From contig CM046008.1 in NCBI GenBank assembly GCA_025175895.1, positions 25,499,255 through 25,563,254 on the forward strand: a DNA stretch of 64,000 bases, written 5' to 3'. The DNA comes from Wurfbainia villosa. Its lineage: Eukaryota > Streptophyta > Magnoliopsida > Zingiberales > Zingiberaceae. Shown one piece after another: positions 36,130-46,586 of the stretch (positions are counted from its first letter, which is position 1; every line of letters starts with the position of its first letter). The notes under the pieces are model-generated. The model had not been told where the DNA came from and did no database searches. It saw nothing but the letters and a program-made list of their open reading frames with translations. Both the position numbers and the translations under genes were made by a program.

Positions 36130-36490
36130 CACATTGGACTTATGCCGCCAAGACTCCGCTTGGACTTTACGCCGCCAACCATTGGACTTATGCTGCCAAG
36201 ACTCCCGCTTGGACTTTACGCCGCCAATATCAATCCCCTTGGACTTTCTCTTGCCAACCCATGTTGTACTTTCCATGCCAAGACCATGCTTGGACTTTTC
36301 TTGCCAACCCATGTTGGACTTTCCATGCCAAGTACTCAAGACTTGGACTTTACCTTGCCAAGACCCATGCTTGGACTTTCCCTTGCCAACCCATGTTGGA
36401 CTTTTCATGCCAAGACCCATGCTTGGACTTTTCATGTGCCAAGTGTCCCACTTGGACTTTCCATGCCAAGTACTCAAGACTTGGACTTTA
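36130..36490. repeat. Degenerate repeat with inverted ends in Q2 U3
   Basis: Many copies of a 25-35 base phrase built around CTTGGACTTTCCATGCCAAG, whose ends CTTGG and CCAAG are complementary. The array recurs at 41130-41440 and, more diverged, at 45715-45840. It makes ORFs in three frames at once, which marks them as artefacts. Confidence 0.75.
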
Positions 36491-36594
36491 CCAAATGACA
36501 ATTACATTGTCATATGTTTTTGTCGAAACATCAAAACATCACTCGAATCAAACATCACTCGAGTCAATCGTGACCTGGGCCGATTGCACCAACA

Positions 36595-38487
36595 ATCTCC
36601 ACCTTTTTGATGTTTGACAAAAACCAAACAAATTATTGAGTTAGAACACTAACTCAAATCTCTTACCAATTATCCCAAATTGGTAAATACTCTCCAAATG
36701 TTCTCCCCCAAATATTCTCCCCCTTTTTGACTAACATCAAAAAGGTTTCCTCCCCAAGAGGGTCAATGTCTCATGTCCCAATGAGATCTTACAATCTCCC
36801 CCTTGGTCCAAAAATACTTAGGATGCCTACCATCTTCCTAGTGATAAGTCCAATATCACTCAAGAGAGGCAATCCCATTTACTCTCCCAATTTCCAAATT
36901 GGGTCTCTCAAAAGTCCCATCAATTTCCCAATTGATGTCATATTCTCCCAATAACTTCTCCTCTTCAAGGAGAAAAAAAACACATCCATCATCCCAAGAT
37001 GGATACCTCCCCCTAAAGGCTTGCTCTCCCTTGACCATTGCACCAACAATGTCCTTGGGAAGTCCCTAAGCCAATAGGAACTCTAAACCATCAAAATTAA
37101 GGTTAGAAATTCAACATTGAACTTTCCAACACATTAAAATTGATACAAACCCTAAATACTTCTCCTAATCCATATCCAATGGATTTTCACCCTTTATAAT
37201 ACTTTCCAAAGCATATCCTAGGGTTAGGAGTGATTAGGGACCATAATCGTAGCTGAAATCGGGTTAAACAACCTTGTTTACCCCGAAATTAGGCTACCAG
37301 TCGAGTGATTCGAAATCGATCATTCCATCATCGATCGGCCACCAATGGCGATCGATCGATAACCAAATTTCCGAATTTCAGTTATCAGAGTTGAATTTCA
37401 GAAAATCATAAATAATTATACGTATATCGAAAAATCACGAAATTTGATACGTATAATACCTGTGACCAATACAATGGGTGAAAAATGTTTGAAAATTATT
37501 TTACCCATAAAATAGTGAAATTGGCACAAAGTTCAAAACCATTGAAATTTTCAATGTTTTGGTCCTACTTTGTATCAACTTCATCAATAGTGATTGCTAT
37601 CAAAAGATAGGCTTCACCAAGGTTTTCTAAAATGATTTTAAAATGTTTTTAAAACCTTATCTTGGATCATATTCCTTGGGCTCTATGTACATGACTTGTA
37701 CACATGCTCTCCCAATGATCCACATGTTGAGTTAAAATGAGTTTGGGTTCAATTAGATGCAACAACTATGCACCTTGAACTTAACTCATATCCTAGCATC
37801 TCACATGTATCTAGGGTGTATAAATACACATACATGTCAATGTGATGTGAGATGTGGGTTTTGTTCTCCCTAATCTAGGGTTTCATGCATTTTCCTAAGG
37901 CAACTCTACTTGATTCCCTTATAAATGGGACTCCAAGTCATGTCATAGTCCTTATATCAATTTTAATCAATTAAATGCATGAAATGATCATGGCATAATA
38001 ATAGCAATAATTAAGCATGGCCAATGATCATGATGTCATGGCATAATATGAAATCTAAAAACACATGACATTTATCCTTAATCCCTAAGCATACTCATGA
38101 CATATAAATTATAGAACATAAACATGATGTCATGTCATGGCATATGGCAAACAAATCATGGCAAGTAAAAAGTATAGGTATAAGTATACCTAAATTTTAA
38201 TATTAATTGCCATTTGATATAATTAATTATATTTTGTCATATTATCACTAATCTTCCTAGTGTGCCAAAAACCCAAAATGGCAAACTAATCTCTAAAACT
38301 AAATTGTGTCAATTTAATCATTTTATCAAACTTCTCAAATAATATTGGTACATCCTAAAATCTTTTAGGATTAAAGCTCAAATGTATTTTCAAGGTAACC
38401 ATAACCTTGAAAATATCCTAAAGTGCCACCTTTACCATGGTTGAGTTAACTACTCATCCAATCAAGGTTGGCACACCCTAAACTCAC
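36595..38487 (-). other. Q2 3' noncoding region with multiple polypurine tracts
   Basis: No gene. In element direction, G-rich purine tracts occur near the LTR (GGTGGAGAT at 36595-36603 in reverse), and near 36706, 36717, 36797 and 37010. Homologous to 58541-61024 of Q, so the two Q copies have the same structure. Confidence 0.8.
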
Positions 38488-40163
38488 CTAGCGTGAATCA
38501 ATCACGCTCTTAGGAACCCAAAACCGATTTGAGCTCCTAGGGTTAATTAGGTATTCCTTAGGGATAACCTCCCTAGATACCTTCCTAATGACCCTCCTAG
38601 GCTTAGAAGCCTTGGTCATTGTGGTCTTGCCATGGTTAACCTTAGGGATTGCCTCCCTAATAACCCTTTTAGTGGCCACCCTAAGTTTCCTAGAAACCTT
38701 AGCCACTAGGCACAAACCTTGGTCAACTCTAGGGATGACTTCCCTATTGACCTTGGTCTTCCTAGACCTAGTTAGTGTTCCATAGTCAAATGGAACACTA
38801 TGATAAGTCATCTTGGACTTAGGTTTGTGACCCAAACCATTCTTGCCCTTGGTTGACTTTTGACTCTTAGGTCCTAGATGTTGACTTTGACTTCTTGACC
38901 TAGGAGTTTGACCATTAGACCCTTGCATTTGATTTTGCATAATGTTGAGGGTCTTTTCAAGTTTTTCAAGCCTTGACCTCAAGGCTTGATTTTCCTTTTC
39001 TAATATCTCAATTTTTGATTTTTCATTTTCTCTTGAGATATTTCTATTTCTAGGCATATGTCTAGATTTCTTAGCATTAAAGCCTAGATGTTCTCCTATT
39101 TTCTTAATGCTTTCCTTAGGTAATATATTTTTAGGGACATTAGTCCCAAATTTCTTCTTATTTCCTAAGTGAACACTCTTAGCACCTAAACAAAAGTATT
39201 TATTTCTATTAGCATGCTTTTCATGGTAAATTGCAAGAGAATTAAAATTCCTAGCATGCTTTTGACTATAAGAATTAGAAAGAGCATTACTAAAATATAC
39301 CTTAGGGTTAGCCTTAGCTCCCCCTACATGTGTAGCTCCTTCTTGGGTCTTTTTGCTCCCCCTAGGACATTGACTCCGGTAATGCCCCTTTGAGTTGCAC
39401 TTGAAGCATATGATATGCTCCTTGCTCTTTTGACTTGGGGCATCGACATCCTTGACTTTTGGTGTCGGGGGAGCTTTCCTAACCTTCTTTGGGCACTTGC
39501 TCTTGTAGTGCCCGGCTTCTCTACACTCAAAACATATGATATAATTTTTATTACAAATTGATATGTTTGAGTTACCTATGGTGGATGTGGTGATTGGAGT
39601 GGATTCTTCATTCCCTTTGAGACTTCCAGGTGGAAGTTCTCTCCTCCCCCTCAATCCTCTGGATCTTCTTTACTCTTCCACCTCTTCTTTCTCCGATCCG
39701 GAAGTCGACTCCCTATCAACTTCCGACTCCTCAAGCTCTTTAGATGGGGATGTAATTGCTTGAGCTTGAGAGGGTGAGCACTCCTCTTCTTCTTCACCTT
39801 CTTGGATTGATGATGGATTTTCATGAAGCTTTGCCACTGGCTCCACAACTCCTTAGCATCCATATAGTCCCCTACCATACACACAATCTCATTAGGGACC
39901 AAATCAAGAATAAATTTTATTACCTTCATGTTTTTCTCGAAGGCTTGGAGTTGATCTTCACTCCACTTCTTCTTCTTGAGGAATCCTCCCTTTGGTCCTA
40001 TTGGATAGCTAAAACCCTCCATCAAGATAGACCATTCTTCGAAGTCCCTCATCATTAGGAAGTCTTCAATTCTTGACTTCCATTGCTTAAACCCTTCTTG
40101 TCCATAGAAGGAGTAAGGGATTGGTGTGTTAATGTTCCATCCCAATTGTTCTTCCATCTTCAC
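38488..40163 (-). pseudogene. Q2 gag, frameshifted
   Basis: Starts at 40163 (MKMEEQLGWNINTPIPYSFY). N-terminal domain with FKQWKSRIEDFL and a W-rich block (about residues 1-115), then an acidic Ser/Glu stretch that is out of frame. The second frame (39654 to 38488, 388 residues) has two CCHC zinc knuckles, CFECREAGHYKSKC and CFKCNSKGHYRSQC, both complete. A coiled coil (KENQALRSRLEKLEKTL) and a basic tail with YHSVPFDYGTL follow. A frameshift near 39800 and a stop near 39670 split the gene. No pol follows. The complete knuckles suggest it was kept intact until recently. Confidence 0.9.
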
Positions 40164-40216
40164 CCTCTAGCTTCTTTGTCCTAGTTCTTGAGTTAGTAGA
40201 AGGGCTCTCTGATACT

Positions 40217-41539
40217 TGTTAGGAATATTGAACGGCTAGAGATGAATAAGCGTCAATAATTCTTTGTGTTTGTTCTATTTACATTAGTTTATGGAATATA
40301 GATAATGAAAGCAATAACGAAATATACAATCACATTAACACAATGATATAACGTGGTTCGGAACTGAATGGTTCCTACTCCACAGATTGGGTTCGTACGA
40401 ACCCTAGCGATGCCAATCACACACCACTATGAACTAACTCCTTCTCGACACGAGTCGGAGGCGGAGAAACCTCTTACAATTGTTTACAACAATAAACAAA
40501 TAGAAAATACAATGAAATACAAAGCAAAACTAGTAAAGAAAACACTTTACAAATGCTCTTGAATGCTTGATCACTAGGTTGATCGAGTAGCACTTGGAGA
40601 CTCGAATTGCGGCTGGCCGCCCAAATCGCCTCAAAGAACTCCTTAGTTTTTCCTCCATCACGAGCTCCATATATAGCTTCAACCTCTTTGAAAAAGTTGA
40701 TTAGTCGGTCGGGACCATCGATCGTCGCCATACTGTTTGGTGAGACAACGGCTAGATCCACGCTGGATAAGGCCAACGGAACCTTCATCGATGTGATTGT
40801 GACCATCGATCGTGATGGTCCTCGACCGATCGGTCTCGACTCCATTCTGGCGATTTCCACGTCGATTACGATCGATATCGAACCATCGATCGCCTAACTC
40901 GCGGATCAGGCTAAACCATAACCCATCAAACCCTAGTTGACTCGGTCATTAGATTGGCACACCGCACACCCTAGGCAACAAAGTATGGTTCCCCCACTTG
41001 CTTAGACCTAAGCCTTCTAGCCTCGACTCACGCTCAGATCCATCCAACTTGTCATCCGCGCAGCCATTTCAGCTTGCCTTTGGTCATGCTGCTTCCGGCT
41101 CAAGTACAGCCACTCAGGCACATTGGACTTATCAAGACTCCGCTTGGTTACTTTAAACACTCTTGGACTTTGCATGTCAAGACTCATAGACTTTCGCCAA
41201 TATCAATCCTTGACTTTCTCTTGCCAACCCATGCTTTTCCTTGCCATGCTATTTTGACTTGTCTTTCCATGCCAAGTACTCAAGACTTGGACTTTACCTT
41301 GCCAAGACCCATGCTTGGACTTTCTCTTGCCAACCCATGTTGGACTTTTCATGCCAAGACCCATGCTTGGACTTTTCATGTGCCAAGTGTCCCACTTGGA
41401 CTTTCCATGCCAAGTACTCAAGACTTGGACTTTACCAAATGACAATTACATTGTCATATGTTTTTGTTGAAACATCAAAACATCACTCGAGTCAAACTCG
41501 AGTCCTGGTCAATCGTGACCTGGGCCGATTGCACCAACA
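40217..41539 (-). repeat. Q2 5' LTR, shortened
   Basis: 1,323 bases, 165 shorter than its partner, through many small gaps rather than one deletion. Some stretches are identical (for example the 40 bases near 40300), others badly disturbed (40222-40290, 40690-41010). Every GTCGAC palindrome is lost. Next to it at 40200-40216, the reverse primer site AGTATCAGAGAG is imperfect. Confidence 0.9.
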
Positions 41540-42972
41540 GTGTGGGCGACGATCTACCAAAAGTCGAAGCTCCTAGATCACCAACCTTCCTTCCTTACTC
41601 GTTCCGAGCAAGAGGAAGAATAGAAACAAGACCCTTCTCCTTCCTTTAGCCAACCAACAAGCAACAAGCAAGTTGCTTGCCGCCGGCCAACAAGGAGAAG
41701 GAGAGAAAGATGAATGCCGGCCAAAAGCTCCAAGGGAGGACCCTAAGCCTTAGTGATTCCGCCACCAAAGAAGAAGAAGAAGACAAGGAATGAATTTCCT
41801 TATTTGGTGTCGCCAAGCTCCAAACCCTAGCTCCAAGCTTCTTTCCGCCAACTCCAAAGCTCCCTTGCTTCTAATTGCTCTCCACGCCAACCCTAAAGCC
41901 TCCTTTTATAGAGTTAAGGATAAGCCTTGTTTTAATCTCCACCATTGGTTCTAGATATTTAATCTCAAGCGTCGGATCTAGAGATTTAATCTCAACCGTT
42001 GGATCTAGAGATTTAATCTCTACCTTTGGATCTAGAGTTTTGTTTCCATCCAATGGATCTAGGCTTCATGAGGTATTAATAAGCTACAATAGGGACCATG
42101 AGGAGGAGTTGGATCTTAGCCACCCAATGGATCAAGCCCAAATAAAGTCCGATCCATTAATGATAATCCAATCCACTAAAGGATTATCATTGATCTACCT
42201 CACCAACCCCCATAAGTTAATATGGGCTCCATATATTATATGTACATTTTCTCCCCGTGTTTAAGATCTTGAATGTCCGTCGATTAATTAATTTAATGAC
42301 CATTAATTAATCAACATCTAACTCCATGAGTAGTACCACTCAACCTTTTCATCATGCCGGACCAAGTCCACCTGCAGGGTTTACATGATGAACCTTATGA
42401 GCTCCTCATGGGGATATCATCATCCTATTATATAGGACACGGTTTCCTCCTATAATCAATGGCACACCATATAAATAATATCATTTCCCAACTTATGGAG
42501 CCTATCGATTTAATCTATAAATCTCGCCCATTGGTAAATCAAAGAAATGAATACTAAGTATATGTACCCGTTATTATATCGGGATTAAGAGTATGTACAA
42601 TATAATATCTGAGGTCCGATTCGATTATGTAGTCAGCAATAAATCGAATCACCTCTAAGTCGGTCCTGCTCAATACACACAAAGTGTACTAGTGTGATTC
42701 TATGGTCAAGACAAACTAATACCAAATCACACTACAACCATTCCAATAGTTTGTCCAAAGTCATCTTGGTTGTGAGCCTTTACTTATACTTTACAAGGAG
42801 CCGATAACATGATCTCCCGTGTGACACCACACACCATGTTATCTACAATGTAATGTATTAGACAATATGCATAACCATAAAAATATGCAAACAATGATCA
42901 TGTGATTCTTATTTCAAAAATAAAGATGTTCAAACAAAAGATAGACTTGTCAGTATACATCCCAACATGGTC

Positions 42973-45520
42973 GAGTGGGCAGTATGATCAAGTAGCACAA
43001 CGGGGGTCCCTACTGTTGGCCACTCCGACAGTCACTACCCATGAGTGGTTGAGTGCCACACATGTAAAACAACTACACGCAACTCCAACTACCACCGTCT
43101 ATAGTGGTGGAGTGAGGCACAACAAATATTCTACCCTCACACCAGTTACTCCTCCATGAGTAACCTAGGAGGCAGGATGACTGACAATCCTCTCAACCAT
43201 AAGGGAGACCTAGTCGCCAGCATGCATGCAAATGACATGAATGCACAGTCAGACATACATATATCCACCACAGATTCTCTATCCTACAGAGACGCATACA
43301 CAACTGATCAACACACTCTTTATCTTGCAGAAAGTCGTACTCAACTGATCATAACACACTCTCTATCCTACAGAGAGTCGTACTCAATTGTTCACAACAC
43401 TCTCTAACCTGGAGAGAATCATACTCGACTGAACACAACCGAGCTAGGACCACCGGTCCGTAGCGACACACTATCCACAATCCACATAACCATACATATA
43501 TCCACAATACACTCTCTATTCTATAGAGAGGCATATACAACTGACAACAACCATGTTAGGACCTCCGGTCCGTAGCGACGTTGTATTGACAAATCACATG
43601 TCCATACATGACTACATGATCCATGGTGGATATGTAGACAAGATCAGGATATAACATGGAAACTCAACTTTACTTCTAGAATCATCCACCCCCGGATGAA
43701 TTATCTAAATTGCACAATTCAGTTTTACAACCGAATTTAGCTACGTACACATAGGTAAACCACTACAAGTCCACTTATCATAACATCTATAATTCATAAC
43801 AAAGATGAATTAATAGATAACAACAATAATATAGTATTTAAGTACAAAGGCAAGTATCAAGCATCAGAAAAACTAGAGTGGAGTCAAGGTCAAAGTGATA
43901 ACAATATGAAGTTATATACTTCAGGGTTTAGCTACTACCTGACCAAGGTAGAAAATATTACCCACCAAATATGAAGACTTATCTGAGCATCTCCACGTCC
44001 ACAAGACCATCCTGAACCCAAGTCCTGCATTTAACATACAACATAACTAAACACCAACATAAACAATATGTAGGAAAAGGAATCTATTCCAATCCTAATC
44101 CCTGATTGATCAACCAAATCCCATAGTGGTACAATCTCATACCATTCATTAATTACCCAACAATTCCCCAATCTTAATGAAATTAAATTCATTATATAAT
44201 CCATGAATCAACTCTAGCATCAACTATAATAATAACACACCCTACTTCATAACATACCAAATCAAAGCTTACATCACAATGATTCATAGCTCCCTCACAA
44301 GCACAAATAGAGCATCGACTAGATCGATATTCATCCATGTTGAACATAGCAACACAACCACAAAACACCACTAATTCCTCCATACATCATCCAACAAGTA
44401 TCATAAAGATAATGAAACTCACCCTTCAATCTAACCTAGCCCTGTTAATTCATAACCAGTTTCCCCAGCCAATTTCTGATCACCACCGCAACTCATCAAC
44501 ACCACCAAACAAAACCTGTAAACACGACATATCTCAATTCTCTCAATACAACACCTTACTCCTAAAATCAATTATCCAACAAACAAAAAGATGAAGGAAT
44601 TTTTATCCCACAATAACAAGGTGCTTACTAGAGCCAATCAACGCCAAGTTGTAGCCCTAACAATGACAACCCAGACCAAGGAAGGAGATCGGCGATATCA
44701 ATCATCGACAGAGGTAGACAGTGGTGACCAGTGGGGGAGGGAAGGTTGTCGGAGCTCGCTGCCATCTAGATCGACAGAGCATGGCAAGGAAATTCGACCG
44801 TGTAACCAAGGCAGAGTTCACGGGTTATAGATCGACAATGGAAAAGAGGAAATCCAGCGACCATGGAGCGGCGATGGTGATAGGCAGCAAGCTACAGGCG
44901 ACAAAGCAACAACAATCAACATATGAGAAGAGGCCGGCGGTGAGCTATCTCGAGGAGGCAACGATAGGGCGACGACACGCAAGTAGAGGGACCGATAGTG
45001 ATGAGACAGATGACGATCGATGTGATGACGGTGATGAGGAGCAGCGGTGCAAGCTCGGTGGTAACGATGAAGAGGAGAAAGGCTCGAGCATCGACGACAA
45101 AGAGGAGGGGTCGACGAAGAGAAGCAGCGGAGGCATAGTGGAAATCAAATGTAAAAAAGGGGAAGAGAAATTGTGAAACGGTGAAGGAAAAAGGAAACCG
45201 TAGAAACGTTCGCGGAGAGGAAATGGAAGAATGGCTCGTGCGTGTCGAGTCTGGGGAAAACAATCGGGTCGGGTTCAGGATTAAAATGACGCTTATCAAT
45301 CCATTAAACTTAGGGTTTTATATTTAAACTTAGGTCAATTAAATCCTATTAACCCCTCATAAGCATATAACCCAAACAAACTTTCCCAAAGCCTATTAAA
45401 TCTTTCCCTGCAAACTGCCATAGAAATTTCTATTTAAGTCCAGGAAAATTTATAAAAATTCCTGGAAACTTCCATAGGGTATTTCCCTAATTAACAAGCA
45501 TTTTTTTCCAGTATCTTACA
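42973..45520. other. G1 LTR, final segment
   Basis: 2.5 kb with no gene. It holds an array at about 43250-43560 of a phrase with CACTCTCTATCCTACAGAGAG, which can pair with itself (TCTCT/AGAGA), interspersed with CTCCGGTCCGTAGCGAC-like phrases. The GC-rich stretch 44590-45290 gives ORFs on both strands (44721-45176 and 44916-45299) with low-complexity composition and no domain. Confidence 0.6.
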
Positions 45521-45640
45521 AGATGTGGGCCTACGCATAGGCAATGGTGCAAGAGTTTCTACTATAGTTGTACGAACATATTCCTTATCTTTTCCTAGTG
45601 GTTTTATCTTAGAACTAGAAGAGTGCTATTATGTACTTGT
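45521..45640 (+). pseudogene. B0 protease region, resumed
   Basis: Continues B0 from 16008. Reads LRIGNGAR-like then a LELEECY block, the region just after the protease site in B1 (28640-28980) and B2 (50620-50720). It stops at 45640 where Q starts; the rest of B0 lies right of the window. Confidence 0.85.
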
Positions 45641-46586
45641 TGTTGGTGCAATTGACCCGAATTTGACTCGAGCAGTATTTTGATGTTTGATAAAACGTAT
45701 GACAATGTAACTATCATTAGAAAGTCTAAGTGTGTAGCCTTGGCAATGAAAGTCCAAGAATGGGGCTTGGCAATATGAAAGTCCAACATGGAGTTAGCAA
45801 GGGATGTCCAAGTGTGTAGCCTTGGCGGTGTAGACTCGGCTAGCATGACAATAGCCGAAGGAAACACCTGGAAGCTAGCGTATGGATGAACAAGTCATGG
45901 ATGACTTGGAGGGATCCACGCATGGATGAACAAATCATGGATGACTTGGAGGGATCCGATAGGTGTGTGGCTAGTGGAGGTGTCTAGAAGGCTTAGGTCT
46001 AGGCTAAGGGTGGTCTACTAGGTTAAACCTCATGGATGAGGTGTATCAGTCGACTAGTATTCTTACCAGTCGAACTGCTGTGAGTCGATTGGCGATCGAC
46101 TACAATTGTGTGGCCTTGGAAGTTGACTGGCCTTGGAAGTCGACTGGCCTTGAGTAGTCGACTACCATAGAGGGTAGTTGACTAATGGTCTTGGTCGCGA
46201 GCACAGAACTCTTGGTAGCCGACTGATCAGTCGGCTACGAGGTTGGCAGTCGACTGATGGTAATGGCAGTCGACTGCCAGTGTATCCATTGGCTGGAATG
46301 ACAATGTGGATTAAGCCATTATGAGACAACAACTACAAGGGCAGTCGACTTCCATGTGCAAAATTAGCTTGATGCATGTTATAAAAGGAGCTCGAGTTGG
46401 AGGATTTTGCAAAAACTTTTGGGGATATTTTGAAGGGGAATTGTTGTTGCATTCTAGACCTTCAAGAGCAAACCAAAGCAAGAGTTCAAAGTATTTGTTG
46501 TAAAGTTTTCTTTACGTATTTCATTATTGTCTTTGTATTTGCTTGTACTTTTTTTATTACATTTGTAATTGCTTATACGAGGTTTC
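45641..46586 (+). repeat. Q 5' LTR, first part (U3)
   Basis: Starts TGTTGGTGCAATTGACCCGA. Exact palindromes at 46247-46256 and 46267-46276, with many one-base variants from 46044 to 46350. TATA at 46380-46387. B2 breaks it at GTTTC. Confidence 0.88.
46044..46350. promoter_or_regulatory. Palindrome cluster in U3 of Q
   Basis: Two exact CAGTCGACTG and about ten variants such as CAGTCGACTA, AAGTCGACTG, TAGTCGACTA and CAGTCGACTT, ending 30 bases before the TATA box at 46380. Confidence 0.6.

Larger units (their letters stand above)
35107..36594 (-). repeat. Q2 3' LTR
   Basis: 1,488 bases, TGTTAGGAATATTGG to GATTGCACCAACA. A reverse TATA-like TATATA at 35582-35587. Five exact CAGTCGACTG palindromes at 35616-35625, 35637-35646, 35710-35719, 35731-35740 and 35802-35811. 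A degenerate repeat array at about 36130-36490 gives several overlapping nonsense ORFs. Confidence 0.93.
35107..41539 (-). mobile_element. Gag-only LTR element Q2 (Sirevirus-like, non-autonomous)
   Basis: 6,433 bases with perfect TSD GTGTG at 35102-35106 and 41540-41544. LTRs 35107-36594 and 40217-41539. The 3.6 kb internal region has gag only; protease, integrase, RT and RNase H are absent, and about 1.9 kb of 3' noncoding sequence lies where they would be. This is the layout of terminal-repeat elements with a gag gene (TR-GAG). Several polypurine tracts and palindromic U3 motifs link it to Sireviruses. The second copy, Q, is at 45641-61024. Confidence 0.93.
34716..42967 (-). mobile_element. 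Solo LTR A2 of copia family A, split by Q2
   Basis: Perfect TSD TGGTC at 34711-34715 and 42968-42972. LTR sequence at 34716-35106 and 41545-42967, about 1,814 bases net, matching the 1,819-base A1 LTR. The ends TGAAGGTAGGAAACTTC and ATCCCAACA fit family A. TATA in reverse at 41903-41910, with the 27-bp repeat at 41931-42040. No internal region, so recombination between LTRs removed it before or after Q2 inserted. Confidence 0.93.
16009..45520. mobile_element. Gypsy-like solo LTR G1 (about 3.66 kb net), host of A1 and A2
   Basis: Starts TGTCACGCCTCGAG and ends AGTATCTTACA, with perfect TSD AGATG at 16004-16008 and 45521-45525. Its own sequence lies at 16009-16059, 33651-34710 and 42973-45520. 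No primer site, polypurine tract or coding domain is seen in it, so it is read as a solo LTR. TGTCACGCC termini and multi-kilobase LTRs are typical of Tekay/Del-type chromoviruses, which is an inference from ends and length only. The orientation cannot be set with confidence. Confidence 0.8.

Noticed and set aside
36051..36617. Overlapping ORFs of 118-188 residues on both strands with repeated motifs
   Set aside because: They are translations of the degenerate repeat in the Q2 LTR; open in three frames at once and repeated at 41074-41576. No domain.
44721..45299. ORFs of 151 and 127 residues on opposite strands
   Set aside because: GC-rich, low-complexity end of the G1 LTR. Composition is Ser/Arg/Glu-biased, both strands are open, and no conserved motif is seen.
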